A DNA stretch of 64,000 nucleotides, from NCBI GenBank assembly GCA_010015655.1, contig ML976665.1:303909-367908 (forward strand), written 5' to 3'. Shown here piece after piece: positions 33,973-45,236 of the stretch. The DNA comes from Bimuria novae-zelandiae CBS 107.79 (lineage: Eukaryota > Ascomycota > Dothideomycetes > Pleosporales > Didymosphaeriaceae). Numbering within the stretch: the first letter of the stretch is position 1; each line of letters begins with the position of its first letter. Below the pieces are notes generated by a model. It did no database searches. It saw only the letters and a list, made by a program, of their open reading frames with translations, and was not told the DNA's origin. The translations under genes and the position numbers were made by a program.

Positions 33973-36841
33973 GGCTGGCGAGATTTGTCCCCAACGTTTT
34001 GAGATTTGTCCCCAAGATGAGATTTGTCCCCAACGCTAACCACACTTCGAATAGTGCCAAATAAATTACAATAATCAAAATGCACAGCAGTGCAGACTGA
34101 ACAACCAGGTAACGCCTGACGATAAATGTACATATGATGAGACTATCTCCTACTGACGTCGATGTCTCTTGCGCGGGCTAAGAGCTTTCCATGCATCTGG
34201 AGCTGCTATTGCTGCGGCCCGCTTGGGTCGCTGCGCAGGCTCATCTCTGGGCTCAAGGAGTGCATCCTGAGGCTCAAAGAGCGCATTTTGAGCATCAACC
34301 TGCGCAAACCTCTCAGCGTAGAACGCCTCCATATCTCCGAAATGATAGTTCCAGGCCATGGTCGGAGTACAGGAAGCGAAAAGCCCTTCTGTAGCAAGAG
34401 CCATGTTCCGTGCTTTAACCAACTCTACTGGATCGTCTTCCTGTCCTGTTTCTACCAAGAAGTTGTTCGCTGCGAACATGTCGTTATACTGATACATAAC
34501 AGCTTGAGACCGTCGATTCTCGATATCAGCAAGAAATTCTTGTAATGACGGAGCCCGCCAGCCTGGAGGCGATGCTACCGTGACAGACACTGCAACAGCC
34601 ACAGGCGGAGACGAGCGAGGGTATACAACACTAGGCGTAGGGGCAGGTGCAGGGATCGATAGAGATATACATGTAGTCACAGGGCCCGCGTTTACTACAG
34701 AAGTGGGAGCCGATACAGTGACAGATGTACTCACTTGTCGCAGAACTTCAGCGAGTGTCAGATCATGAGGATCATAAGAAGGTTGAAACTGAGAAGAGGA
34801 AGGCGGTACACGTCGTTCGAATGCTAATAGATCTTGGCGAGTTGATGCCTCATTCCTCCTCGGGCCACCTCGCGTTTGAGCAGGTAGCGGCTCTAGAACA
34901 GAATGGTATGGCCTTAGGGATAGACGAACTGATGGCCCTTGCTCGCGTTGATAGCGCCAATGGTCATCGTAAAGGTGGTTTAGCCTTAGCGTTGACCTGG
35001 CTGTCACTACTTCTTGCAGCGTATGGCGGCATGGGAGACCGTTTATCTTCTCGAAGAGGCCAGAACAAGGGTGACCGCCGCGTCGTTGTCTCTGCTCTTG
35101 TTGGCGCAATAGATCCTGTTGCCTGATGCGCTCGATCGCCAGTGGTGTTAGAATATCGTGAATGCCAGAAGGCAGGAACGGCATTGCCTCTAGCCTATGC
35201 TTAAACTTGACGCTATGCTTAGACGAAGCAAGGTCCTTCTTGTACTTGTTATATTAACTCTTCACCATCTGTTTAATCCGCTCAACAACGCGCAACAAGT
35301 CGCCTCTAGAGGTTATTAGGTAGTCCTTTAACACCTTATGCATCCCTTCTACGGGCGAGCTTGTAATCGTGTTATAGTGGCGGTGGTTTGAGGTCCAGGC
35401 AGCTGCCCACTTAGTACGGGTGAGGTATTGGTTCTCTTGCAAGTATCTACATAGTTCCTGCTAGTAGATATAGTCTTTAATTAGGTCGTTCTACTTTAAC
35501 TGGAACTCTAGCGGCCTCTTCGCATAGACAAGCTGCTATAGTTAGAATATGCAGCTTAATATAATAGCCTTCTTAAAGTGTTGGACGCACCTGAGTCCAT
35601 TGCTTTATAAACGCAGCCTAGTCTTTAGTAATCTTTTGCTTCTCCTCTTTTGTCCCGCTATTAGCGTCCCGCCAGGTCTGCTAGGCCTTCGTCTAGACGT
35701 TCTTGTTAATATGCCATACGCATAGTAGTTAAGGGACTCTTAGAAGTAGCAAGCGAGCTACTATCTTTAAAGCCTCTTCCTAATTGCTAATAAATACCCG
35801 TGGTAGTTATACTTCTGTCTTAAGAAGAAAGTTCGTAATAGCCTAGTAGTAGTCTGCTTGCGTTTCACTGCTAAGGAAGTAGAAACCTGTAGAGAAGAAG
35901 GTCTGTAGGTTAGTGCAGCCAAGGATGTGCAGTAGCGGAAGTTTATATCTATTCGTCCGGTATGTACAGTCCATTAGTAGTACATTAGAATTGGCAAGAA
36001 GTAGCTCCACTTGCTTTTAATGGGCGAAGAAGAGATTCTGTACGCGATTATAATCGTCTTTCTTTACAGCAAAGATCTAGTCCCTAGTAGATAGATTATC
36101 TAGTAGTGTCTTAATAGAACTCCTCCTGTTTAAGTGTTTCTCTTGAATTGCTTTCCTCTCGCTTTGGATGTCGGTCGCAGAGACTAGCGTATCTTGGTCT
36201 TCTTTTTAAATTGTAGCTAGTATCTGCATCGGCCGCACCCTAGCATGGGTTATTAACTTAATTGCCTCCTTTTATGCTAATATACGCTTGCGGTAGACAT
36301 TGTGCGCGCTAGGATTAATAGATCGAGGATAATTATAACGTTTATCCTGGACCTCTAGCTTCTATTAGCCGCTATCCTTTATCTTAAAGACAATAAGCTT
36401 AAAAGGATATCCTGTTAACCGTGTGCTTGTGCTTAGAACCTTTGCAGTTGACTGGAAGTTACTCCTAAAGTGGTTGTAGTAGTAGTAGTAACGCGTCTTT
36501 GCAATTAAATTGTGAGGCTAGCTCCGCTTAAGGACGAAGCCGTAGCCATGCTGTATACTATGCGTCTTAAGCGCGTTATATGCTTCTTCATGGGAGCCGT
36601 AGAGCAGGTCTGGAGGTGGGGTTATATCTTCCATGTTATCTGTGAACAGGAGAATGAGTTACCACCTCCCTCCTCAAAAGCTATCTATCTGAAGTAGAGA
36701 CGCGTGGTGTCGCGATGGTGTCGCGTCCATAAATTACGCGCTAAACTAAGTTGAGGCAGTAACTTTCGCTATCACTAGCGTTGGGGACAAATCTCATCTT
36801 GGGGACAAATCTCAAAACGTTGGGGACAAATCTCGCCAGCC
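33973..36841 (-). mobile_element. MULE (Mutator-like) transposon with 66-bp TIRs and 9-bp TSD
   Basis: The two ends (33973-34038 and 36776-36841) are perfect inverted repeats of 66 bp. Each contains GAGATTTGTCCCCAA three times. The element is flanked by the perfect 9-bp duplication ATATACGGT (33964-33972 and 36842-36850), typical of MULEs. It lies 49 bp inside the left end of the hAT element, so it is younger. The transposase is on the minus strand. Confidence 0.95.
34150..36530 (-). pseudogene. MULE transposase, broken by RIP-like stops in its N-terminal part
   Basis: The segment 35442-35254 reads WAAAWTSNHRHYNTITSSPVEGMHKVLKDYL, the conserved block of fungal MULE transposases. One TAA (about 35254) then interrupts the frame, which continues in phase as YNKYKKDLASSKHS. 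The last 344 codons (35184-34150) are open and hold a SWIM-like zinc motif (CSGLFEKINGLPCRH) and a long Ser/Pro-rich tail. Upstream of 35450 the frame is riddled with stops and CpA has become TpA. The catalytic part is therefore lost while the C-terminal third is clean. Confidence 0.8.
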
Positions 36842-39126
36842 ATATACGGTATCTTGTATAATACCGTATTTACGGTATTATCGTACATTCTTGGCAAAGT
36901 GAATTGAGCCAATCGGTGCCTTTCTCGGCCCTATGATCACGTGCAGAATTAGATACAATTAAAGCTATAGATGCTGGGTATCTTTAGGATCCCTAGAGTG
37001 CTCTTCTTGTACTTATTTAGCTAGGTAATTGAGCAAAAGCTGCTCATCTTTATAGTCGTTAACGTTAATTTGTTCGGGCACCTCGGAGGCGTCGAAGTAC
37101 TAAGCACCCTTAGCCAAAATAGAGTCACGAATCTGTAGATTATAAAAGCAAAACACTAGCTTTTCGACCCGTTTATTAACGAGACGATGCTAAACTTTAT
37201 TATAAAGAAATCCGTGCTCGCTCTAGTTACGTTTAGCTACTCTAGTTGTGGGGTTGATGCTAAGGGCGTAGATAGCAAGTTCTTTAAGCTCGTCGGTGCA
37301 GCTTTGTATGCGCCACCACTCCGCCGGATCGGTGTAATCCTCGAAGCTTTGCCAGGATAAATCAGTACCGCACTTCTCGAAGGCGTCTTGACGATAGAGC
37401 ACATCCATAAGCTCTTTATAGAGCGCTGCGGCATGCCTGGCGTTGCCCTGCGTCGGCGGGTACTGCTGGGCGATGTATTCGCCCACTTCCATCTGCATCT
37501 TGTGAGTGACCGCCACAGGCAATTCTCGCCGCGCAAGAGGGTCGCATATATACGAAATCGTGCCGAGAGGATGGTGGACCTGCTGGAATCGGTTTCGAAG
37601 CGTATTTTGGACGTCTTCTCGCGGCAAAGTTGTGTGGAGAGTGACGGAGGTGAGCAAGTAGATGAAGCTGGCATATAGCCGTGAGAATTTCGGCCGAGTA
37701 CTCTCGAGCGCCAGGGCTACTTTTGTAAAGGGCACTAAAAAGCTCCGCAGCTTTTGCAACTTCTCCCACTAACGTACGTCGCTTACAATTACTATAACCT
37801 TATGGAATCGCCGTTTCTGCGTCTGCTAGGTCATAATAGAGGTCACCATCAGATTCTGCACCACCAAAAGTATCCAGTCGCGATTCTCCAGCACCAAATC
37901 AACAGTATTAAACTTGCCTTGCCAGCGAGTGTTTCCCGGCAGCTGCAGCGCTTTCCGCCACACCTAAGGCCCAGCAGCCTCGTCCAGCATGCCTATAAGT
38001 AAACTAGACCGTCTAAAGAACTTGCTAACGTTCTTTATAGCGTCGAAAATTACCCTAAAGTTGCCTATTTTAAAGAAGTTAGCGACGTAGAGATTAACGA
38101 TATAAGAGGCGCACCCTAATATTAGATAGTTAGGTATAGCTCTAGTAAGTAAACCTTGCGCCGCCTTTATATTAGAGGTATTATTAAGGTAAATAGTAGT
38201 AATACTAAGCTTGCTAACGTCCTTAGCTACCTTAAAAATCCCTTTAGCTAGGTTCTTAGCGTTATAACGCTCCGCCAACATGTATAAAGTCTTTAGAAAA
38301 ATCTTATATTCTTAGGTTACTACTAAGTAATTAACAGCTGCCTCACCACGTATGTTTGTCTAGCTATCACTAACTAGCGTTATTTACCGCCTAGCCTTCT
38401 TAAGCACGGCTTTTATATCACGCTTTATTTAGCTATAAACAGAGTCTAGCAACGTCGTGGCAATTACCTTATAGCCTGGCGGAGTGTAGGGCGGGCGCAA
38501 GAAGTTCAGAAATTAACAGAATGCAGGATTTTCGACCTGCGGCATCTTAGTAAGTTTCTCCACCTAAGGCAAGCTACAAGAGCTTATAAAGCTAAAGGGT
38601 ACTCTAAAGCTATATATAGCCTCCGCGAGTAGTAGATCTGCCTTCTTAGAGTCTATTTTACTTATACGCAGCGTCTCTGTTGGTAGCCGTAATTAACACT
38701 TAAATAGCATCTAAGGGTTGCTATTAACCTCATACAGCTTATATTTCTCCCGCGAAAGCTTCGGGCATTTAGCCATGTGCTCGCGGAGACGTACGAGGCT
38801 TTTGTTATGCCATTGTTTGGAGCAAAATCGACATGTTACAATGGCCCGGAGGCCCTCGAAGGTGACCTCGACGTCCTCGCTTTCAAACGCAGTACGCGGC
38901 ATTTAATAAATATTACTAATTAATAATAATAAAGTACTAAGATAATGCTTAGAGGATAAGATAAGCAATCCAGATGCAAGCTCTAAACAAAGTTAGCCCC
39001 TAAAGTTATTTTCAGCAGCATTTACCCGCCTTAGCATACGGATCTAATCCTACGATACGCGCATCGGTATCGTACGGTACGAAAAATACGGTATTCCGTA
39101 TTGTACGGCCCATCCCTAGGTGAACG

Positions 39127-40504
39127 AAGTCAGTGCGGGCATATTTGGGAGGGAGGACGGCGACGTCGACATATTCAGGCGGCCAGACGCATTCGCCGAA
39201 CTCAGAGAGGAGGTTTAGGTGCGTGAGGCTGCTGGCGCAACGCTGGAGGAGAGCAATGATCGCGCCAGCGCTGTAGGCCTCAACGGCGGCGATGCATTCG
39301 GGGTCCCAGCCGATTTTCTCCTCGATCCTGGGACGGAAGGTTCGGTTTTTGAGGTGGGGGGCTATGTATGCCGTGTTAGCAAGACGAGGCCATCGAGGAG
39401 ACAGATAAAATAACTCACAAATCCACGCCCTGCAAATTTTCGTCGTTTGCCCAGTCAAATCTTTTTGTGCTGCAGCACTTAATTTCCAGAGTTCTGACTG
39501 GAAGTTTGGACGCATCGAGTGCATGCAGCACAGCTGTGCTTAACGCCTCCCCGACTGGCGCCTGCACCGCCGTACAATCGCTCTCGGTATGCCAATTCCC
39601 GTAACGATTCGAGTGATCGTGCCCCTGCACTACGGGCCCTAATTCCATTCAACTCTTTCCCCTCGTACTCACATGCCTCTCCACACTGTAACTAGAATAG
39701 TCCCACATCCCCACTGTAACAGCGTCCACCTTTTCAAGCTGCCCCAATGCTCTTTCCCATATCGGGACCAGGCCCCCCGATTCGAAGAGCGCCTTCGTAC
39801 CGTGCGCCCGGGATAAATACGCCTCGTAACCTTCGGCCAGTTCTTCCTCGGTAAAACGCTTCTGTCCCTCCGGCAAGTACTTCGCCATAAACCCCCTCTT
39901 TCCAACCCCCCCTAACTCCTCCCATTTTCTTCCCTCAAACGCTTTGAACCATTCTGGATCGCCGCCCTGACAGAACTCTTCCCGCATACAATCCATGGCG
40001 ATTTCAAGTGGCCTTACAAATATAATGTTGTCAAATAGCTTGCGGCTCATGATCCAGCTCTCCTTCACAGGCTCGCACACCACGCTCTTCGCATACCGTT
40101 TCAAGACCGTGAGATCCGTTTTAGCCACCATATCTGCATGCTCTGGCGATGCGACGAGCCGCACAGTGGTGAAGAGCATGTCGAGAAGGTATGGGAGGTG
40201 AACGAATTGTCGACATGCCAGGCGGAGGTTTTTCAGATTTGGAAAATTTTCGCTGTATCACGGAGACGGGATGGTCAAACGGGTTTTAATCTGGAGACGC
40301 GCGCTGAGAGAGGGCCTACAGAATACGCCAGTATCCTGGCTGGTCGTATACTACGTTCACGAGAATCATCTCTAGTAGCTCTACTGGCATGCGTGTGAAA
40401 GCGGGGTTGGACGGCTGCTCTCTGGCCGCCATAATGATGCTCCCGTCACTCGTATGCGCATTCTCTTCTGTCGCGGAGCAAAAGGCTAACCTTCTGCTCC
40501 TCAT
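39127..40504 (-). pseudogene. 5' part of F-box/LRR-like gene, interrupted by hAT
   Basis: Exon 1 (40504-40320) holds the F-box start (TRMPVELLEMILVNVVYDQPGYW). After a 67-bp intron, exon 2 (40252-39673) begins ENFPNLKNLRLACRQFVHLPY, the classic second half of a fungal F-box region. Exon 3 is about 39624-39419. The last part reads ASSLTHLNLLSEFGECVWPP, leucine-rich, and stops at ARTDFVH where the hAT begins. The splice phase between exons 3 and 4 does not fit, so there may also be an indel. The rest of the gene is at 33915-33480. Intact, it would have encoded an SCF substrate receptor. Confidence 0.7.
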
Positions 40505-41997
40505 GAGTAGAATATCATTTAAGGTTACATCTTCTTATGCGGTTCTGTACCAATCTTTCTCTCGGGATGAAGCACAGGTAGAGAATGCGATAGGCACGCG
40601 AGAATTGCTGTAGATTTTATACGGCGATGTGATCGCTCGTAGGTTAGCGTAAAATTCAGGCACCAAATATTCTCGACCTAATTACAAGCCAGTCAGCATG
40701 CGGAATATTTTTTATGCTGTGCAGAATACCGTCCCGACCCTCTCTTCGTGCGTATATTAAGGCATGACTAAGTAGATTCTAGTACAGTTGGCCTTATCTA
40801 TTTTTGAATGCTATATATCTTTATGGCCCCTTAATAATAAACTTTAAAAACTTAGTGGAGTATAGGACCAGTTTATATCTATACTATATAAAATTTTTAG
40901 CACTTCTTGTCGATTAATTAAGGAGATATAAGAGAAAATGAACATTCTTGCCTCCGATTCGCCAGGCGGGTGGGTCGGGACGGTATTCTGCATAGCACCG
41001 ATACCTCGCTTCCTACCAATTCGTGCCTGTACCATAGACAAACCGCCTTACCCTTGCCCTCGCGTTCTCTCTTCAATCGTCCTCCTGTCTATGCTTCGAA
41101 ACACATGCGCCAAGTGACGATGTGGTTAATGAGAACCGTGGTGTTGAGGTGTTGAGAGAACTGTTGATTAATGTCAACAACGAATCGACCTCCTACCGTA
41201 TCTCGCACAAGCGCAGATAGCGTGGACGCGTCGCAGGGCGAGGTAGCCCTCTGTGTTCCAATACGCTCACCTAGGCAGCACCGTCGTGATAGTATAGTGA
41301 ACAGAAGACTTCGGTGCCGAGGGAATAAAACTACAGAAGTAGCCTATCGTTAAGCTGTTTCCGATGAAAGGGCGTGTCGCATAATCAGGTTAGGTTGTCG
41401 AAGACGATAAAAAAGAAGACCTTGGGAGTGTAAGAGCGCTGAAGTGCCAGGCGGCGAGAAAACCGTCTATATAGCCTACTGGAAGCTCCTTCATCGGGAG
41501 TATTAGATGCACCTGCCACCGGGTTGCACGACGAGAAAGGAAAGGACTCATGATGAGCTGACGTTCACGACCATTTGCGAACCGTGGGGTGGCACGTGGA
41601 GGACACCTTCCCCGGGGGCCCGAGCTTCCCTCCCAAACAAACAAAAACTGTCTGGCCTACGAGGCACCAAAGACACTCTTTCGCTGCTGCTTCAACGTCA
41701 ATACCGTTGTACCTCTCCTTCTCGCACCACCACGCAAAAGACAGATTAACCATCGCAATGTTGGAAACTTTTATGAGATTCAGTTCCACTACCAAAATTT
41801 AGGTGGCTCGTCAAGACAAGCCACTGCGCAGTCAGTACTATAAATCGCGCCGTCAAATCCCCGAGAAGCTGCCCAAGTATCTGTTCGCCTCACACCGTTG
41901 CAAAATGCAGCCACATGCCGTACCATACGCCAATTCCACCCTCTTCCGTAACTTTTCGATCTCAGACATGTTGTCACCATAGCGAGCACTGGTATTT
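40505..41997. other. Intergenic stretch, no supported gene
   Basis: Only short open frames without recognisable motifs. 40620-40960 is AT-rich and partly RIP-like; the rest has normal composition. The right end is the 3' flank of the zinc-knuckle gene. Confidence 0.4.
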
Positions 41998-43729
41998 TTA
42001 CCAGCTGCTGTCGCCACCACCGCCTCCCCAAGAGTCCTCGCCGCCAGTAGCAGCGGGAGCATCGTTGGACCAGCCGCCACCCGCATCGCCTCCGACAGCA
42101 CCGCCATCGCCAGCAGCATCGCCTTCGGCAATAGGCTCTTTGCAGCGCTGTAAAAGTCAGCCTTTGTTTTTCTGATTGGAGTAATGTACTTACCTTGATG
42201 GTGTGGCCCATCTCTCCGCAGTTGGAGCACTTGACCTTGGACCAGTCCTTCGGCTCGGGGCAGTCACGAGAGAAGTGGCCCTGCTTCTCGCAGTTGCGGC
42301 ACGTAACTGTGTCGGCATTGCGCGGCTGGTCGCACTCCTTGGCAATGTGGTCCTCAGAGCCGCAGTTGCGGCAAGTTCGAGGTCCGCGGGCTTCGACGTT
42401 GGGGCACTATCAAAGGAAGAGATAGTTAGCATTACGATTAGGAGCGATAGACAGGGAAGACACTTACGTCGCGAGAGAAGTGACCAGTCTCGTTGCACTT
42501 CCGGCACTCGACTCCTTCAGCTGAACGAGGCTCGGGGCAGTCAGCGGCCTTGTGGCCCTCCTGCTTGCAGTTCTTGCAGGCGTACGGGTTGACGCGTTCC
42601 TTGGGGCAATCGCGCGCACGATGACCCTCCTCATTGCAGTACACGCAGGTGATGTTTGGAGTGGTCTTCTCGTGCTCAACCATCTCTTGGTTGCAGTGCT
42701 TCTTGATGTGGCCGAGCTCGCCGCAGTTAGAGCAAAGAGGCACACCGCGGTCTTGGACGAAACCAGCGGACTTGAGTCGCTCCAGGTTCTCAGCGGGATC
42801 AGCAGGCCAGCCCTGTGTCATCTTGGCACGACGAGGCTTCGCTGCGACCTGGATGGTGAGAACAAACTCGCAATCGGGGTTGCCAACAAGATCCACGATG
42901 GTCATCTGCGGAGCAACTTCCTGCTTCAGAGCAATGAGGTAGATGGGGATATTGTCATCCCGAAGTGCAGCCTCCACATCGGACACGTCGAACTCGGCGG
43001 GTGTAGAACGAGCGTAGGCGCGCAGGCACAGACGGAAGGCATCGAGATCCTTGACTTTGGCGGCATCGACAAGCTTCGTCCACGCCTCCTCGGGTGTGAG
43101 CTCCGGCACCCCAGTCCAATCGATCTTGCGACGAGACTTGCAGTCGATGGCCTTGTGACCAGGCTCATCGCAGAGCTTGCAGGTGACGGTCGGGCAATTG
43201 CGCGCGCTGTGGCCTTCGACGCTGCACACGTTGCAGGTGCCGGTGAACGGGCGCTCCACCTTGGGATTCGAACAATCGGCCTTGTTGTGTCTGTCATTGG
43301 GTCAGCACAGGTCAAGATTCCTTTTTTGCCTTAACACGACAGTTACTCACCCAACCTCGCCGCAGTTGTAGCACTCTCCGATCAGACCTCCACCTTCAGG
43401 CTTGTCAGGACACTCGCGGGCAAAGTGGCCTTCTTGATGGCAGCTGCAGTGTGTTAGTCCAAACCTGTGTCTCATTGAGGTAGATGTGTGCGTATTCCGA
43501 ACTGAACCTTGAAGTTACAACGCATCAACACCGCAGGAAGGTACGTACAATCGACAAGTCTTGTCTCCGCCATCGCCGCCGCCGCCACCAGCGCTAGAGT
43601 CGCCACCGCCAGCACCCCAGGAATCGCCGCCGGTGTCACCACCAGCAGCAGTGGCGCCGTCTGCGATGGTTAGCTAGGTCGCCCATGTTGCGGGCTGCAA
43701 TACGTACCGTCGGCACCCCAGCCAGACAT
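41998..43729 (-). CDS. Zinc-knuckle (CCHC) protein, CnjB-like
   Basis: Six exons (43729-43708, 43660-43549, 43443-43351, 43290-42468, 42406-42194, 42147-41998) give 470 residues. After a Gly-rich start there are eleven CCHC knuckles (C-x2-C-x4-H-x4-C): four N-terminal, such as CHQEGHFAREC, CYNCGEVGHNKADC and CKLCDEPGHKAIDC, and seven C-terminal, ending with CSNCGEMGHTIKRC. They are separated by about 130 residues without knuckles (WTGVPELTPEEAWTKLVDAAK, a helical domain). The tail is Gly/Ala/Asp-rich and ends DSSW. CCHC proteins of this kind bind single-stranded RNA or DNA and act in translation or splicing control; fungal homologs are often annotated as CnjB-type zinc-knuckle factors. The first exon encodes only seven residues. 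Confidence 0.9.
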
Positions 43730-45236
43730 TGTTGTCGAAGTGGGCGGACGTCGTGAGAGGGTTGGGAGGTCTGAAGAGTGAAAGTCAGCATGAGCTCAAT
43801 TGTCTTGGCTGCCCGTCCTATCTCTCGCGGCAGCTCACAGCAACTCACGGCGCGTAGAGAGAGAAACAGCAGCCACGTAAAGTCTGCAAGGCGGGCAGCC
43901 ACACGCTCCGCGAAGCGCAGTCAATACGTACCTTGTTGTGCCGATGCGTCAATCGCAGCAGGCCGTCTAGCAGTTCGATTGTAGACGTCGGTGCGGAATG
44001 TGGTGGTGAGGGAAGAAGAAGTGGTGCGGCCGTGGGCTTTATATAGGACAGCAGCTCGGACCGGTTGTTGTAGAGGGAAGGAGCGAGTGATTGGCCACCG
44101 CGGAAACCGTTGCTGCGGAAGGCTGCGGAAATTTCTGAAGTGAAGGGCAAATGTCAGGGAAGCCCTCGAACGGGGAACAGTCTCGGTGAGAGGAGAGCGC
44201 TGGAGGAGCGGAGTGGTGTGCGAGGAGCGCAGGGAGAGGCGTACTGTGCGAAGAGCTTTACAAGTGAGCGGAGGGGGCTCGATCGGTGGTTGAAGATGGT
44301 CGAGGATTTGCTGGTGATAGTTTCGTGCGTCAGTGAAATGATGATGCCCTTGCTTTGGTGTACCGTTCGAGGTCTTTTACAAACAAACCAAAATGACAAG
44401 AGACCGGGTACTCGATCAATCAACTCCGCTCATTCTCTGGCGATGGTGCTTCGCCAGTACAACAATCCTTGTATTGTGAATGTCCGGCGAGGCTCGCTGT
44501 TCCTCTACAAGCCATCCGAAATCGTCGGGGGCATCCTCCTTTCGAGTAAGTAACAGCAGCTACCACATAACCAGAGAGCTACTAGAAAACAATCGAGGAA
44601 GAAACACACAAGTCGAGGCATAATACCACCGAGTCGAGCCATCGGGAAAAACGATTGAGCATGAACAGAAGCCATTACAGGGCTCCAGTCCCCCTCTGCC
44701 ATACTCGAGAGGATAAGGTGAAGGAAACACGCACGCAAATTAAAGAGATATAGGAAAAAGGGGGCCAGTGTAGGTCCTCTAAAATGGCAAAACCGCGAAG
44801 ATGTGAGGCAGAAGGACTACTTGACGAAAAATGGGCGGAAGCAACAAGGGGGCGAGTAGGGGCGGCCCGGGTGTAGGGTGGGATTAAGAAAAGCTATCGG
44901 TGGAACAATATCAATGGTACAGAACGGAATACGAGATACGAGACACGGACTGCAAGTAAAACGAAAAAAAAATATCGTCTAGAGCAGAGGAACACAAGGG
45001 ATACAAGGTAACTCGATGTAATGATAACAACACTCCAGACATCAACATTGAAAGACCAAGACATACGTTCCATTGGTATCAGTCATATGGCTCATAATCG
45101 TACCATACCCATATCCAAACAACACTCAACGCCCCCACGAATAAAATGGTATACAAACCCACGCTCACGCGCGAAGGACAGCCACACAGCCATCTCAACG
45201 CCGCGAACAATCACACCTCGCAGGCATACACCCGAC
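43730..45236. other. Intergenic between zinc-knuckle and chitin synthase genes
   Basis: This holds the promoter and leader of the zinc-knuckle gene on the left and the 3' flank of the chitin synthase gene on the right. No gene is supported. Confidence 0.4.

Larger units (their letters stand above)
33924..39118 (-). mobile_element. hAT-type transposon with 8-bp TSD, carrying a nested MULE
   Basis: The ends are TAGGGATGTGCCG (left) and, inverted, TAGGGATGGGCCG (right), flanked by the perfect 8-bp duplication GGTGAACG (33916-33923 and 39119-39126), the length expected for hAT. Both ends carry repeats of ATACCGTAT. The minus-strand transposase starts at ATG 38902 with a BED-type zinc finger (CRFCSKQW...LREHMAKC). 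A middle part is at 38281-37964, and the C-terminal part with EWWRIQ is at 37759-37223; stops between them fit RIP. Without the nested MULE the element is about 2.3 kb. It is inactive and has split an F-box gene. Confidence 0.92.
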
